Shown: positions 34,098 through 43,284 of the stretch, piece by piece | How the letters are laid out: every line of letters begins with the position of its first letter | How positions within the stretch are numbered: the stretch's first letter is position 1 | NCBI RefSeq assembly: GCF_001559075.2 | Contig: NZ_CP014015.2 | Span: forward strand, 4,836,001 to 4,900,000 | DNA: 64,000 bases | DNA from: Citrobacter amalonaticus | GTDB taxonomy: Bacteria; Pseudomonadota; Gammaproteobacteria; Enterobacterales; Enterobacteriaceae | Reading direction: 5' to 3' | Program-made: the position numbers and the translations under genes | Notes under the pieces: generated by a model | What the model was told of the DNA's origin: nothing | Databases searched by the model: none | The model's input: only the letters and a program-made list of their open reading frames with translations

Positions 34098-34511
34098 TTA
34101 CGGTAGCGGCGTTGGCAGCGGTGACTTCTCGAGCGCGGCGGCACATTCCACCGTTGGGCGATCCACGCGTTGCAGGGTCATCCCGTCATATTCCAGGGTG
34201 TTCCCTTCCCGCTCGATCTCATAAAGTTCACGTTTGACCGTCACGTTGGTTAAGTCACCGGACAACATCGTTAGCTTGCCCGGCAGCGCAATAACCCTTT
34301 GCCACTGGCGACAATCGAGCGTATCGCCCTCTTTGGTCACCACCAGACTGGCAATGGCTTCCGGGCTCACCAGTTTGCGCTGCGGCCCGTTAGTCTGCCA
34401 GTACCCTTCCAGCCCGGCGGGCGCAGGCGTTTTGACCACATCATTGTAGTTTTCCACCTCGGCGCATCCCGCTAACATCAGCAATGCCCCAACGATTGCA
34501 CATTTTTTCAT
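34098..34511 (-). CDS. yedD: Lipoprotein YedD
   Basis: A 137-residue lipoprotein: MKKCAIVGALLMLAGC has the lipobox MLAGC with the lipidated Cys at residue 16. The rest is a small soluble domain found in enterobacteria, of unknown function in the envelope. Two ATG codons stand in tandem; the second at 34511 has better distance from AGGA. It is convergent with amyA. Confidence 0.9.
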   Translation of the reverse strand: MKKCAIVGALLMLAGCAEVENYNDVVKTPAPAGLEGYWQTNGPQRKLVSPEAIASLVVTKEGDTLDCRQWQRVIALPGKLTMLSGDLTNVTVKRELYEIEREGNTLEYDGMTLQRVDRPTVECAAALEKSPLPTPLP

Positions 34512-34696
34512 CATTCATCCTGCATGCGAAGAAAAGAGGATTGTGGCATTAAAGGCCCGCGGTCGCCAGCCTTTCACGGTACCAGCAGAACTTTGATCCA
34601 TTTGGGATTACCGCTTAATAGTACCAGGCAAAATTACCGCAGTGGTGTACTATCCGCTTTCTTGTTTCACACCTTCTGAGTTCAGAGGCAAAACAC

Positions 34697-35902
34697 ATGT
34701 CATGGCAACAATTCAAACAAGCCTGGTTAGTTAAATTCTGGGCACCTGTCCCTGCGGTCATCGCAGCGGGTATTCTCTCTACTTACTATTTTGGCATCAC
34801 CGGCACCTTCTGGGCCGTCACGGGTGAATTTACCCGCTGGGGCGGACAAATCCTGCAACTGTTTGGCGTCCATGCGGAAGAATGGGGCTACTACAAGCTG
34901 ATCCACCTGGAGGGCACCCCGCTCACTCGCATCGACGGGATGATGATCCTCGGGATGTTCGGCGGCTGCTTCGCGGCAGCGTTGTGGGCCAACAACGTCA
35001 AACTACGTATGCCGCGCAGTCGCATCCGCATCATGCAGGCGGTGCTGGGCGGGATCATCGCCGGGTTCGGCGCGCGTATGGCGATGGGCTGTAACCTGGC
35101 GGCATTCTTTACCGGTATTCCTCAGTTCTCTCTGCACGCCTGGTTCTTTGCCCTGGCAACCGCCATCGGCTCCTGGTTCGGCGCGCGATTCACCCTACTG
35201 CCGATATTCCGCATCCCGGTCAACATGCAGAAAGTCTCCGCTGCGTCACCGTTGACGCAGAAACCGGATCAGGCGCGCCGTCGTTTCCGCCTCGGCATGC
35301 TGGTGTTTATCGGCATGATCGGCTGGGCGCTGCTGACCGCCATGAACCAGCCGAAGCTGGGCCTGGCGATGCTGTTCGGCGTTGGTTTTGGTCTGCTGAT
35401 CGAGCGCGCGCAAATCTGCTTCACCTCCGCCTTCCGCGATCTGTGGATCACCGGGCGCACCCATATGGCAAAGGCGATCATCTTCGGGATGGGCGTCAGC
35501 GCAATCGGTATTTTCAGCTACGTACAACTGGGCGTGGAAGCCAAAATCATGTGGGCGGGCCCGAATGCGGTCATCGGCGGGCTGTTGTTTGGTTTTGGTA
35601 TCGTGCTGGCAGGCGGGTGTGAAACCGGCTGGATGTACCGCGCGGTGGAAGGCCAGGTACACTACTGGTGGGTGGGTCTCGGTAACGTCATCGGCTCAAC
35701 GATTCTGGCCTACTACTGGGATGACTTCGCCCCTGCGCTGGCCACCAGCTGGGATAAAATTAACCTGCTCAACACCTTCGGTCCGCTCGGCGGCCTGCTG
35801 GTAACCTATCTGCTGCTGTTTGCCGCCTTGATGTTCATCATCGGCTGGGAAAAACGTTTCTTCCGTCGTGCCGGGCTGACCCCTGCTAAGGAATCCGCAT
35901 GA
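34697..35902 (+). CDS. yedE: Thiosulfate/sulfur transporter YedE
   Basis: A 401-residue inner-membrane protein of the YeeE/YedE (TsuA) family with around ten hydrophobic segments. Family members import thiosulfate or deliver sulfur, using conserved cysteines; here candidates are MGCNLAAFFTG (near 132-142), AQICFTSAFRDL and GGCETGWMYR. The paired downstream gene yedF encodes a TusA-like sulfur carrier, and the four-base overlap implies coupled translation. In some bacteria this pair sits with selenium metabolism genes, but not here. Confidence 0.93.
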   Translation: MSWQQFKQAWLVKFWAPVPAVIAAGILSTYYFGITGTFWAVTGEFTRWGGQILQLFGVHAEEWGYYKLIHLEGTPLTRIDGMMILGMFGGCFAAALWANNVKLRMPRSRIRIMQAVLGGIIAGFGARMAMGCNLAAFFTGIPQFSLHAWFFALATAIGSWFGARFTLLPIFRIPVNMQKVSAASPLTQKPDQARRRFRLGMLVFIGMIGWALLTAMNQPKLGLAMLFGVGFGLLIERAQICFTSAFRDLWITGRTHMAKAIIFGMGVSAIGIFSYVQLGVEAKIMWAGPNAVIGGLLFGFGIVLAGGCETGWMYRAVEGQVHYWWVGLGNVIGSTILAYYWDDFAPALATSWDKINLLNTFGPLGGLLVTYLLLFAALMFIIGWEKRFFRRAGLTPAKESA

Positions 35903-36132
35903 AAAATATCGTTCCCGATTATCGCCTTGATATGGTCGGCGAGCCCTGCCCTTACCCTGCCGTGGCGACGCTGGAAGCGATGCCGCAGTTGAAGAAAGGG
36001 GAAATTCTGGAAGTGGTCAGCGACTGCCCGCAGTCCATCAATAACATTCCGCTGGATGCGCGCAACCACGGCTACACCGTACTGGATATTCAACAGGACG
36101 GGCCGACGATCCGTTATTTGATTCAGAAGTAA
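35899..36132 (+). CDS. yedF: TusA-family sulfur carrier YedF
   Basis: A 77-residue cytoplasmic protein of the TusA/SirA fold with the conserved motif GEPCPYPAVATLEAM (about residues 14-28), where Cys17 carries the sulfur as persulfide in the family. It probably receives sulfur from YedE. The physiological target is unknown. Confidence 0.93.
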   Translation: MKNIVPDYRLDMVGEPCPYPAVATLEAMPQLKKGEILEVVSDCPQSINNIPLDARNHGYTVLDIQQDGPTIRYLIQK

Positions 36133-36136
36133 CGGT

Positions 36137-36216
36137 TTGCCGGGTGGCAATGCCCCCTAATCCGGTCTACAGGATGTGTGAATTGTAGGCCGGATAAGCG
36201 CCAGCGCCATCCGGCA
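36137..36216. repeat. REP/BIME cluster between yedF and fliE
   Basis: GCCGGATAAGCGCCAGCGCCATCCGGC at 36189-36215 is a full REP palindrome, and a partial copy (GCCGGGTGGCAATGCC, then ATCCGG) lies at 36138-36166. Together they form a BIME-like pair between convergent genes. Confidence 0.8.
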
Positions 36217-36223
36217 CTCAAAC

Positions 36224-36538
36224 CTACACCTGCATCGACATCACTTCCTGATAGGCCGACACCAGTTTGTTGCGCACCTGAATTCCCATCTGCATGGAAA
36301 CTGAGGCTTTTTGCATATCGGTCATCACATCGTTGAGCGCAATCCCCGGTTCACCCAGAGTGAATTTTTCCGCCTGTACGCGGGCGGCGGTTTGCGTATC
36401 GCTGATGCGGTCCAGCGCCGCGTGCAATTGACCGGCAAAACTCACGGTCGGTTGCGGCAGTGTCTCCTGCGCCCTGGCGCTCATCGCCGTCGCCTGAAGC
36501 TGGCTGATAACCCCTTCAATCCCCTGTATCGCTGACAT
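36224..36538 (-). CDS. fliE: Flagellar basal body protein FliE
   Basis: A 104-residue protein that joins the MS ring (FliF) to the rod and lines the start of the export channel. It has no signal peptide since it is exported by the flagellar type III system. The C-terminal helix SMQMGIQVRNKLVSAYQEVM is the conserved FliE signature. It is a single-gene operon read away from fliF, as in E. coli. Length equals the E. coli protein. Confidence 0.96.
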   Translation of the reverse strand: MSAIQGIEGVISQLQATAMSARAQETLPQPTVSFAGQLHAALDRISDTQTAARVQAEKFTLGEPGIALNDVMTDMQKASVSMQMGIQVRNKLVSAYQEVMSMQV

Positions 36539-36754
36539 GATAATCCTCTGGATGGTTTTCTACGCAGCAGAGATTACCAGTTTGTCAATAAGATAAAGGC
36601 GCTAAATAACGATAAAAAACCCCGGTTTTTACCGCATAGAAAAAAACGAAACCGCAAATAATGAGACCGTCAATTTTTCGATTTTGCTGACCCGGGAGTG
36701 AGTCTTGTTCCACTTTGCAAATAAAGCCGTCCACGAACAGTCACGAGGTGCGAG

Positions 36755-38449
36755 ATGAACGCGACTGCATCGGCTGCAACCCAATCTAAACCTCTCGAGT
36801 GGCTTAATCGCCTGCGTGCGAATCCCAAAATTCCTCTGATTGTTGCGGGCTCTGCGGCCGTCGCCATTATTGTGGCGATGGTGCTGTGGGCCAAAGCGCC
36901 TGATTATCGTACGTTATTCAGCAATTTATCCGATCAGGATGGCGGCGCGATCGTCACCCAGTTGACCCAGATGAACATCCCGTACCGCTTCTCGGAAGGC
37001 AGCGGCGCGATTGAAGTTCCAGCCGACAAAGTCCATGAACTGCGCCTGCGCCTGGCCCAGCAAGGGCTGCCGAAAGGCGGTGCGGTGGGCTTTGAACTGT
37101 TGGATCAGGAAAAGTTCGGCATCAGCCAGTTTAGCGAGCAGGTGAACTACCAGCGCGCGCTGGAAGGCGAACTGGCACGCACCATCGAAACCCTTGGTCC
37201 GGTTAAGCGCGCACGCGTGCATCTGGCAATGCCCAAGCCGTCTCTGTTCGTGCGTGAACAGAAATCCCCTTCTGCCTCGGTGACCGTCAATCTGGAACCG
37301 GGGCGCGCGCTGGATGAAGGTCAAATCACTGCGGTCGTGCATCTGGTTTCCAGCGCGGTAGCCGGTCTGCCGCCGGGTAACGTGACGCTGGTCGATCAGG
37401 CCGGTCATCTGCTCACCCAGTCAAACACCAGCAGCCGCGATCTGAACGACGCGCAGTTGAAATACGCCAGCGACGTGGAAGGTCGTGTCCAGCGCCGTAT
37501 CGAATCGATCCTGTCACCGATTGTCGGTAACGGGAATGTCCATGCGCAGGTCACCGCGCAGCTGGATTTCGCCAATAAAGAACAGACAGAAGAACAGTAT
37601 CGGCCAAATGGCGATGCCTCTCAGGCCGTGCTGCGTTCGCGTCAACTGAATGAAAGCGAGCAAATTGGCTCCGGTCTGCCGGGTGGCGTACCTGGTGCGC
37701 TGTCCAACCAGCCTGCGCCAGCCAATACGGCGCCGATCAGCACGCCACCGGCGAATCAGCAAAATGCGCAGAATGCCCAAAACGGACAGAACGCGCAGCA
37801 GCAGACGGCCACCAGCGCCAGTGCCGGTCCACGCAATACCCAGCGCAACGAAACCAGTAACTATGAAGTTGACCGGACTATTCGCCATACAAAAATGAAC
37901 GTCGGCGACGTACAGCGTCTGTCCGTGGCTGTCGTGGTCAACTACAAAACCTTGCCGGATGGCAAGCCGCTGCCTCTCACTGCCGATCAAATGAAGCAGA
38001 TTGAAGATCTGACCCGCGAGGCAATGGGCTTCTCGGACAAGCGCGGCGATACCCTGAACGTAGTCAACTCGCCGTTCAGCGCCACGGACGACAACGCGGG
38101 CGAACTGCCGTTCTGGAAACAGCAGCTGTTTATCGAACAGTTGATCGCTGCTGGTCGCTGGTTGCTGGTGCTGTTGGTGGCGTGGATCCTGTGGCGCAAA
38201 GCGATTCGTCCACAGTTGACCCGTCGCGCTGAAGAGGCGAAAGCCCAGCAGGAACGTGAACAAATCCGTCAGGAAACCGAAGAAGCCGTTGAGGTTCGCC
38301 TCAGTAAAGATGAGCAGACTCAGCAGCGTCGGGCGAATCAGCGTCTGGGCGCAGAAGTGATGAGCCAGCGCATTCGCGAAATGTCAGATAACGATCCGCG
38401 CGTCGTGGCGCTGGTCATTCGCCAGTGGATGAATAACGATCATGAGTAA
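36755..38449 (+). CDS. fliF: MS-ring protein FliF
   Basis: A 564-residue inner-membrane ring protein on which the basal body is built. Two membrane segments: IPLIVAGSAAVAIIVAMVLW (about residues 28-47) and one near 460-475 (RWLLVLLVAWILW). Between them is the periplasmic YscJ/FliF region (GLPKGGAVGFELLDQEKFGI), then a linker rich in Gln, Asn and Ala (about 325-355). The C-terminal tail binds FliG. First gene of fliFGHIJK; its start is 216 bp from the divergent fliE. Confidence 0.97.
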   Translation: MNATASAATQSKPLEWLNRLRANPKIPLIVAGSAAVAIIVAMVLWAKAPDYRTLFSNLSDQDGGAIVTQLTQMNIPYRFSEGSGAIEVPADKVHELRLRLAQQGLPKGGAVGFELLDQEKFGISQFSEQVNYQRALEGELARTIETLGPVKRARVHLAMPKPSLFVREQKSPSASVTVNLEPGRALDEGQITAVVHLVSSAVAGLPPGNVTLVDQAGHLLTQSNTSSRDLNDAQLKYASDVEGRVQRRIESILSPIVGNGNVHAQVTAQLDFANKEQTEEQYRPNGDASQAVLRSRQLNESEQIGSGLPGGVPGALSNQPAPANTAPISTPPANQQNAQNAQNGQNAQQQTATSASAGPRNTQRNETSNYEVDRTIRHTKMNVGDVQRLSVAVVVNYKTLPDGKPLPLTADQMKQIEDLTREAMGFSDKRGDTLNVVNSPFSATDDNAGELPFWKQQLFIEQLIAAGRWLLVLLVAWILWRKAIRPQLTRRAEEAKAQQEREQIRQETEEAVEVRLSKDEQTQQRRANQRLGAEVMSQRIREMSDNDPRVVALVIRQWMNNDHE

Positions 38450-39440
38450 TGCTCTTTCCGGTACCGATAAAAGCGTCATCCTGCTGATGACCATTGGCGA
38501 AGATCGCGCGGCGGAGGTGTTCAAACACCTCTCCCAGCGCGAAGTGCAGACCCTGAGCGCGGCAATGGCGAACGTCCGCCAGATCTCCAACAAACAGTTG
38601 ACCGACGTACTGGCGGAGTTTGAGCAGGAAGCCGAGCAGTTTGCCGCCCTGAACATCAACGCCAACGAATATCTGCGTTCGGTGCTGGTGAAAGCGCTGG
38701 GCGAAGAGCGGGCCTCCAGCCTGCTGGAAGATATTCTTGAAACCCGCGATACCGCCAGCGGCATTGAAACGCTCAACTTTATGGAGCCGCAAAGCGCCGC
38801 CGACCTTATCCGCGACGAACACCCGCAGATTATCGCCACTATCCTCGTGCACCTCAAACGCGGTCAGGCGGCGGATATTCTGGCGCTGTTCGACGAACGT
38901 CTGCGTCACGATGTCATGCTGCGTATCGCCACTTTCGGCGGCGTACAGCCTGCCGCGCTGGCGGAACTGACCGAAGTGCTCAACGGTCTGCTCGACGGTC
39001 AGAACCTCAAACGCAGCAAAATGGGCGGCGTGAGAACGGCGGCAGAAATTATCAATCTGATGAAAACGCAGCAAGAAGAAGCGGTTATTACCGCCGTGCG
39101 CGAATTCGATGGCGAACTGGCGCAAAAAATCATCGACGAGATGTTTCTGTTCGAAAACCTGGTGGATGTGGACGACCGCAGTATCCAGCGTTTGCTGCAG
39201 GAAGTGGATTCCGAGTCGCTGCTGATCGCCCTGAAAGGCGCGGAACAGCCGCTGCGCGAGAAGTTCCTGCGCAACATGTCGCAACGTGCGGCAGACATTC
39301 TGCGCGACGACCTTGCCAACCGTGGCCCGGTGCGTTTGTCGCAGGTGGAAAACGAGCAAAAGGCCATTCTGTTGATTGTGCGTCGTCTGGCCGAGACCGG
39401 CGAGATGATGATTGGCAGCGGCGAGGATACCTATGTCTAA
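38442..39440 (+). CDS. fliG: Motor switch protein FliG
   Basis: A 332-residue C-ring protein that interacts with the stator MotA to make torque. The EHPQIIATIL motif (about 125-134) and the C-terminal charged helix DDRSIQRLLQEV, with Arg and Asp residues that face MotA, are present. It overlaps fliF by eight bases, and fliH starts eight bases before its stop. Near identical in length to E. coli. Confidence 0.97.
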   Translation: MSNALSGTDKSVILLMTIGEDRAAEVFKHLSQREVQTLSAAMANVRQISNKQLTDVLAEFEQEAEQFAALNINANEYLRSVLVKALGEERASSLLEDILETRDTASGIETLNFMEPQSAADLIRDEHPQIIATILVHLKRGQAADILALFDERLRHDVMLRIATFGGVQPAALAELTEVLNGLLDGQNLKRSKMGGVRTAAEIINLMKTQQEEAVITAVREFDGELAQKIIDEMFLFENLVDVDDRSIQRLLQEVDSESLLIALKGAEQPLREKFLRNMSQRAADILRDDLANRGPVRLSQVENEQKAILLIVRRLAETGEMMIGSGEDTYV

Positions 39441-40137
39441 CGAGCTGCCGTGGAAAATCTGGACCCCGGACGATCTCGCGCCGCCGCTGGCTGAATTTGT
39501 GCCCATGGAGCACAACGATGACCCCGTGTCTGAAGAGGACGAACCCGAGATCAGTGCGGAACAGCAGCTCGAGCAGCAGTTAGCCCAGCTGAAAATTCAG
39601 GCCCACGAGCAAGGTTACAACGCGGGACTGGCGGAAGGTCGAAAGTCCGGTCATGAACAAGGTTATCAGGAAGGGCTGGCGCAAGGGCTGGAACAGGGCC
39701 AGGTGCAGGCGCGCTCCCAGCAGGCCCCGCTTCATGCGCGGATGCAACAACTGGTCAGCGAATTCCAGCACACGCTGGACGCGCTGGACAGCGTGATCGC
39801 TTCGCGTCTGATGCAGATGGCGCTGGAAGCCGCGCGTCAGGTCATTGGTCAGACGCCCGCGGTGGATAATTCCGCCCTAATCAAGCAGATCCAACAGCTC
39901 TTACAGCAGGAGCCCCTGTTCAGCGGCAAACCGCAGTTGCGCGTCCATCCGGATGATTTACAGCGCGTCGAAGAGATGCTCGGCGCCACCCTCAGCCTGC
40001 ACGGCTGGCGTTTGCGTGGCGATCCGACCCTGCACCACGGCGGCTGCAAAGTCTCTGCGGATGAAGGCGATCTCGACGCCAGCGTGGCGACCCGCTGGCA
40101 AGAACTGTGTCGTCTGGCCGCGCCGGGAGTGATCTGA
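39433..40137 (+). CDS. fliH: Flagellar export ATPase regulator FliH
   Basis: A 234-residue dimeric protein that binds the ATPase FliI and holds it near the export gate. The N-terminal Trp motif ELPWKIWTPDDLAPP docks onto FlhA and FliN. A run of GxxxG-type repeats (EQGYNAGLAEGRKSGHEQGY) lies at about residues 58-77 and is characteristic of FliH. I start at the ATG eight bases before the fliG stop. It ends in a one-base overlap with fliI. Confidence 0.95.
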   Translation: MSNELPWKIWTPDDLAPPLAEFVPMEHNDDPVSEEDEPEISAEQQLEQQLAQLKIQAHEQGYNAGLAEGRKSGHEQGYQEGLAQGLEQGQVQARSQQAPLHARMQQLVSEFQHTLDALDSVIASRLMQMALEAARQVIGQTPAVDNSALIKQIQQLLQQEPLFSGKPQLRVHPDDLQRVEEMLGATLSLHGWRLRGDPTLHHGGCKVSADEGDLDASVATRWQELCRLAAPGVI

Positions 40138-41507
40138 TGACCTCACGCCTGACTCGCTGGTTGACGACGCTGGATAATTTCGAAGCCAAAATGGCGCAGC
40201 TTCCGGCCGTTCGTCGTTACGGACGACTGACCCGCGCCACCGGCCTGGTTCTGGAGGCCACCGGGTTGCAGTTGCCGCTCGGCGCGACCTGTGTGATTGA
40301 ACGCCAGGACGGAACGGAAACCCGCGAAGTGGAAAGTGAAGTGGTGGGCTTTAACGGTCAGCGTCTGTTTCTGATGCCGCTCGAAGAGGTCGAAGGCATT
40401 CTGCCCGGCGCGCGTGTCTACGCCAAAAATATCGCCGGTGAAGGGTTGCAAAGCGGTAAACAGCTGCCGCTGGGTCCGGCGCTGTTAGGTCGCGTACTCG
40501 ACGGCAGTGGCAAACCGCTTGACGGTCTGCCCTCCCCCGACACCACGGAAACCGGCGCGCTGATTACCCAGCCGTTTAACCCGTTGCAACGTACGCCGAT
40601 TGAGCATGTGCTGGATACCGGCGTACGCCCGATCAACGCCCTGTTAACCGTCGGTCGCGGCCAGCGTATGGGACTGTTCGCCGGTTCCGGCGTCGGGAAA
40701 AGCGTGCTGCTTGGCATGATGGCGCGCTATACCCGCGCCGACGTCATCGTCGTGGGACTGATTGGCGAACGTGGCCGCGAAGTGAAAGATTTCATCGAGA
40801 ACATTCTCGGTGCCGACGGACGCGCGCGTTCGGTCGTGATCGCCGCGCCGGCGGACGTGTCACCCTTACTGCGCATGCAGGGCGCCGCTTATGCCACCCG
40901 CATCGCCGAAGATTTCCGCGATCGCGGTCAGCACGTGTTGCTGATCATGGATTCCCTGACCCGTTATGCCATGGCCCAGCGTGAAATCGCGCTGGCGATC
41001 GGTGAACCACCGGCCACCAAAGGCTATCCACCGTCGGTCTTCGCCAAGCTTCCGGCGCTGGTTGAACGCGCAGGGAACGGGATCCACGGCGGCGGCTCCA
41101 TCACCGCCTTTTATACGGTATTGACCGAAGGCGACGATCAGCAGGACCCGATTGCCGACTCGGCGCGAGCCATTCTTGATGGTCACATTGTGCTGTCGCG
41201 CCGTCTGGCGGAGGCCGGACACTACCCCGCTATCGACATTGAAGCGTCGATCAGCCGTGCGATGACGGCGCTGATAACGGAACAACACTACGCCAAAGTG
41301 CGTCACTTCAAGCAGTTGCTGTCGAGCTTCCAGCGCAACCGCGATCTCGTCAGCGTCGGCGCCTATGCCAAAGGCAGCGATCCGATGCTCGATAAAGCCA
41401 TCGCGCTGTGGCCACAACTGGAGGCGTTTTTGCAGCAAGGTATTTTCGAACGCGCTGACTGGGAGGATTCTCTGTCGGCGCTCGATCTGATTTTCCCGAC
41501 GGTGTGA
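40137..41507 (+). CDS. fliI: Flagellum-specific export ATPase FliI
   Basis: A 456-residue F1-beta-like ATPase that forms a hexamer and aids unfolding and delivery of export substrates. Walker A is GLFAGSGVGKSVLLG (about 176-190) and Walker B is LLIMDSLTRYA (about 264-274). The E. coli N-terminus MTTRLTRWLTTLDNF aligns with the start chosen at 40137, overlapping fliH by one base. Confidence 0.97.
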   Translation: MTSRLTRWLTTLDNFEAKMAQLPAVRRYGRLTRATGLVLEATGLQLPLGATCVIERQDGTETREVESEVVGFNGQRLFLMPLEEVEGILPGARVYAKNIAGEGLQSGKQLPLGPALLGRVLDGSGKPLDGLPSPDTTETGALITQPFNPLQRTPIEHVLDTGVRPINALLTVGRGQRMGLFAGSGVGKSVLLGMMARYTRADVIVVGLIGERGREVKDFIENILGADGRARSVVIAAPADVSPLLRMQGAAYATRIAEDFRDRGQHVLLIMDSLTRYAMAQREIALAIGEPPATKGYPPSVFAKLPALVERAGNGIHGGGSITAFYTVLTEGDDQQDPIADSARAILDGHIVLSRRLAEAGHYPAIDIEASISRAMTALITEQHYAKVRHFKQLLSSFQRNRDLVSVGAYAKGSDPMLDKAIALWPQLEAFLQQGIFERADWEDSLSALDLIFPTV

Positions 41508-41528
41508 TAAAGCAGGAGGGTAATGGTC

Positions 41529-41972
41529 ATGGCTGAACATGGTGCACTGGCAACACTCAAAGATCTCGCCGAAAAAGAGGTGGATGACGCTGCATTGCTG
41601 TTAGGTGAAATGCGCCGCGGTTTTCAGCAGGCGGAAGAACAGCTCACGATGCTGCTTGACTACCAGAATGAATACCGCAGCAACCTCAACAGCGATATGA
41701 GCCAGGGGATTGCGAGTAATCGCTGGATTAACTACCAGCAGTTTATTCAGACCCTGGAAAAAGCGGTGGAACAGCACCGCCAGCAGTTAACGCAGTGGAC
41801 GCAAAAAGTGGATGTGGCGCTGAACAGCTGGCGTGAGAAAAAACAACGGCTTCAGGCCTGGCAAACCTTACAAGACAGACAGAACGCGGCGGCCTTACTG
41901 GCTGAAAACCGCCTGGATCAGAAAAAAATGGATGAATTTGCGCAGCGTGCAGCAATGAGGAAACCAGAATGA
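41529..41972 (+). CDS. fliJ: Flagellar export stalk protein FliJ
   Basis: A 147-residue coiled-coil protein, the central stalk of the FliI ring that also binds FlhA. Almost the whole sequence is helical (long heptad-like stretches). The start MAEHGALATLKDLAEKE gives E. coli length; two in-frame codons upstream (from 41523) are not needed. It overlaps fliK by four bases. Confidence 0.95.
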   Translation: MAEHGALATLKDLAEKEVDDAALLLGEMRRGFQQAEEQLTMLLDYQNEYRSNLNSDMSQGIASNRWINYQQFIQTLEKAVEQHRQQLTQWTQKVDVALNSWREKKQRLQAWQTLQDRQNAAALLAENRLDQKKMDEFAQRAAMRKPE

Positions 41973-43180
41973 TCACTTTACCCCAACGGGTCACCACTGA
42001 CACAGACCTTATCACTGGCTTGTCGTCCGGGAAGACGGCGGATTCTGCCCAGGATTTTCTGGCCCTGCTGGCAGGCGCGTTAGGCGCAGGCGATGCTCAG
42101 GGTAAAGACGCGCCGCTGACGTTAGCTGATTTACAGGCCGCCAGCGGCAAGCTGCAAAAAGGCCTGCTGGCACAGGACGGTGACGCTTCGCAGACTGTGA
42201 AACTGGCCGACCTGCTAGCGGCCAAAGAAGGACAGTCGGACGCGTTGCAAAAAGGTCTGAGCGATGCGCAGGCCCTGCTGTCCGCCCTGACGCCCACACA
42301 AAAGAACAGTGCGCTCGCGGCCCTGCGCCAGTCTGCGCAGAAAGATGAAGGCACTGCGGCCCTCAGCGATGACGATCTCGCCAACCTTAGCGCCCTTTTC
42401 GCCATGCTGCCGGGTCAACCAGGAATGACGACACCACCGGTGACCACCGGTGAAAAAGTGAGTGCGCTGAGCACCGCGTTGAGCACCGATCCTCGTTCGC
42501 TCGCGCAGGGCGCGACCAGTCCGTTGATCCGTGACGATGCGAAAAAGAGCAAAACGGACAATGCGACACCGGTGATCGCGGCGGAAAGCGCTAAAGGTCA
42601 GGCGGTCACTACGCCTGTGGTGGCAGCCGCTGCCGCCAACGCGGAGATCGACAGTACGCCTTCACCCGTGACGCCAGGCATCGCGATGACCACAACCACG
42701 CATTCCGCCTCACAGCCGCTGCCTACCAGCGCCGCACCGGTTCTGAGCGCACCGTTGGGTAGCCATGAGTGGCAGCAATCCCTGAGTCAGCACATCACGC
42801 TGTTTACCCGTCAGGGTCAGCAGAGCGCGGAGCTGCGTCTGCATCCGGAAGATCTGGGTCAGGTACAAATCTCGCTTAAGCTTGATGATAACCAGGCGCA
42901 ACTGCAGATGGTCTCAGCGCATAGCCATGTTCGCGCGGCGCTGGAAGCCGCTCTGCCGACACTGCGCACGCAACTGGCGGAAAGCGGTATTCAACTGGGA
43001 CAAAGCAGCATTAGCAGTGAGAGTTTCGCCGGCCAGCAGCACTCCTCAGCCCAACAGCAGCAGACGGCTCGCACGCAGGGACAGGATCGGCTCATGGTCG
43101 ATGACGAGAGTGAGCTGGCGGTTCCCGCGTCGCTCCAGTCCGCCGCACGCGGTAACGGCGCCGTCGATATCTTCGCCTAA
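41969..43180 (+). CDS. fliK: Hook-length control protein FliK
   Basis: A 403-residue secreted molecular ruler that fixes hook length and switches export from hook to filament proteins. The N-terminal and central parts are Ala/Thr/Ser/Pro rich and low in complexity, as usual, and the C-terminal FliK domain (Flg_hook) is conserved: LRLHPEDLGQVQISLKLDDN near residues 290-309. A Gln-rich stretch (QQHSSAQQQQTARTQGQ) follows. Length is near that of E. coli FliK (375) with a longer middle. Confidence 0.95.
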   Translation: MITLPQRVTTDTDLITGLSSGKTADSAQDFLALLAGALGAGDAQGKDAPLTLADLQAASGKLQKGLLAQDGDASQTVKLADLLAAKEGQSDALQKGLSDAQALLSALTPTQKNSALAALRQSAQKDEGTAALSDDDLANLSALFAMLPGQPGMTTPPVTTGEKVSALSTALSTDPRSLAQGATSPLIRDDAKKSKTDNATPVIAAESAKGQAVTTPVVAAAAANAEIDSTPSPVTPGIAMTTTTHSASQPLPTSAAPVLSAPLGSHEWQQSLSQHITLFTRQGQQSAELRLHPEDLGQVQISLKLDDNQAQLQMVSAHSHVRAALEAALPTLRTQLAESGIQLGQSSISSESFAGQQHSSAQQQQTARTQGQDRLMVDDESELAVPASLQSAARGNGAVDIFA

Positions 43181-43195
43181 CGCCAGAGGTAGCAC

Positions 43196-43246
43196 GATTA
43201 TCCGCGTCTTTTCCACGCTTTGCCGTGGTCAGGACACGGGATAATC
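43196..43246 (+). promoter_or_regulatory. Long hairpin between fliK and fliL
   Basis: GATTATCC (43196-43203) and GGATAATC (43239-43246) form the outer stem and CCACG (43213-43217) with CGTGG (43224-43228) the inner one. It lies 16 bases after fliK and about 40 before fliL. It could be a partial terminator for fliFGHIJK or an mRNA processing site before fliLMNOPQR. It carries no T run. Confidence 0.6.
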
Positions 43247-43284
43247 AGCCGATAAGCTGTACCGAAACAGGAAGCCCGTATCAG

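Noticed and set aside
36137..36216. Repeat cluster as a CRISPR array
   Set aside because: The copies are REP palindromes in two units with no regular spacers; there are no cas genes nearby.
37514..38263. A 249-codon minus-strand frame in fliF
   Set aside because: Shadow of fliF; sequence is Arg/His/Leu rich, with no recognisable domain.
38415..39515. A 366-codon open frame on the minus strand covering fliG
   Set aside because: It lies wholly opposite the well-conserved fliG, and such long antisense frames are common in GC-rich genes with biased codon use. No ribosome binding site or known domain.
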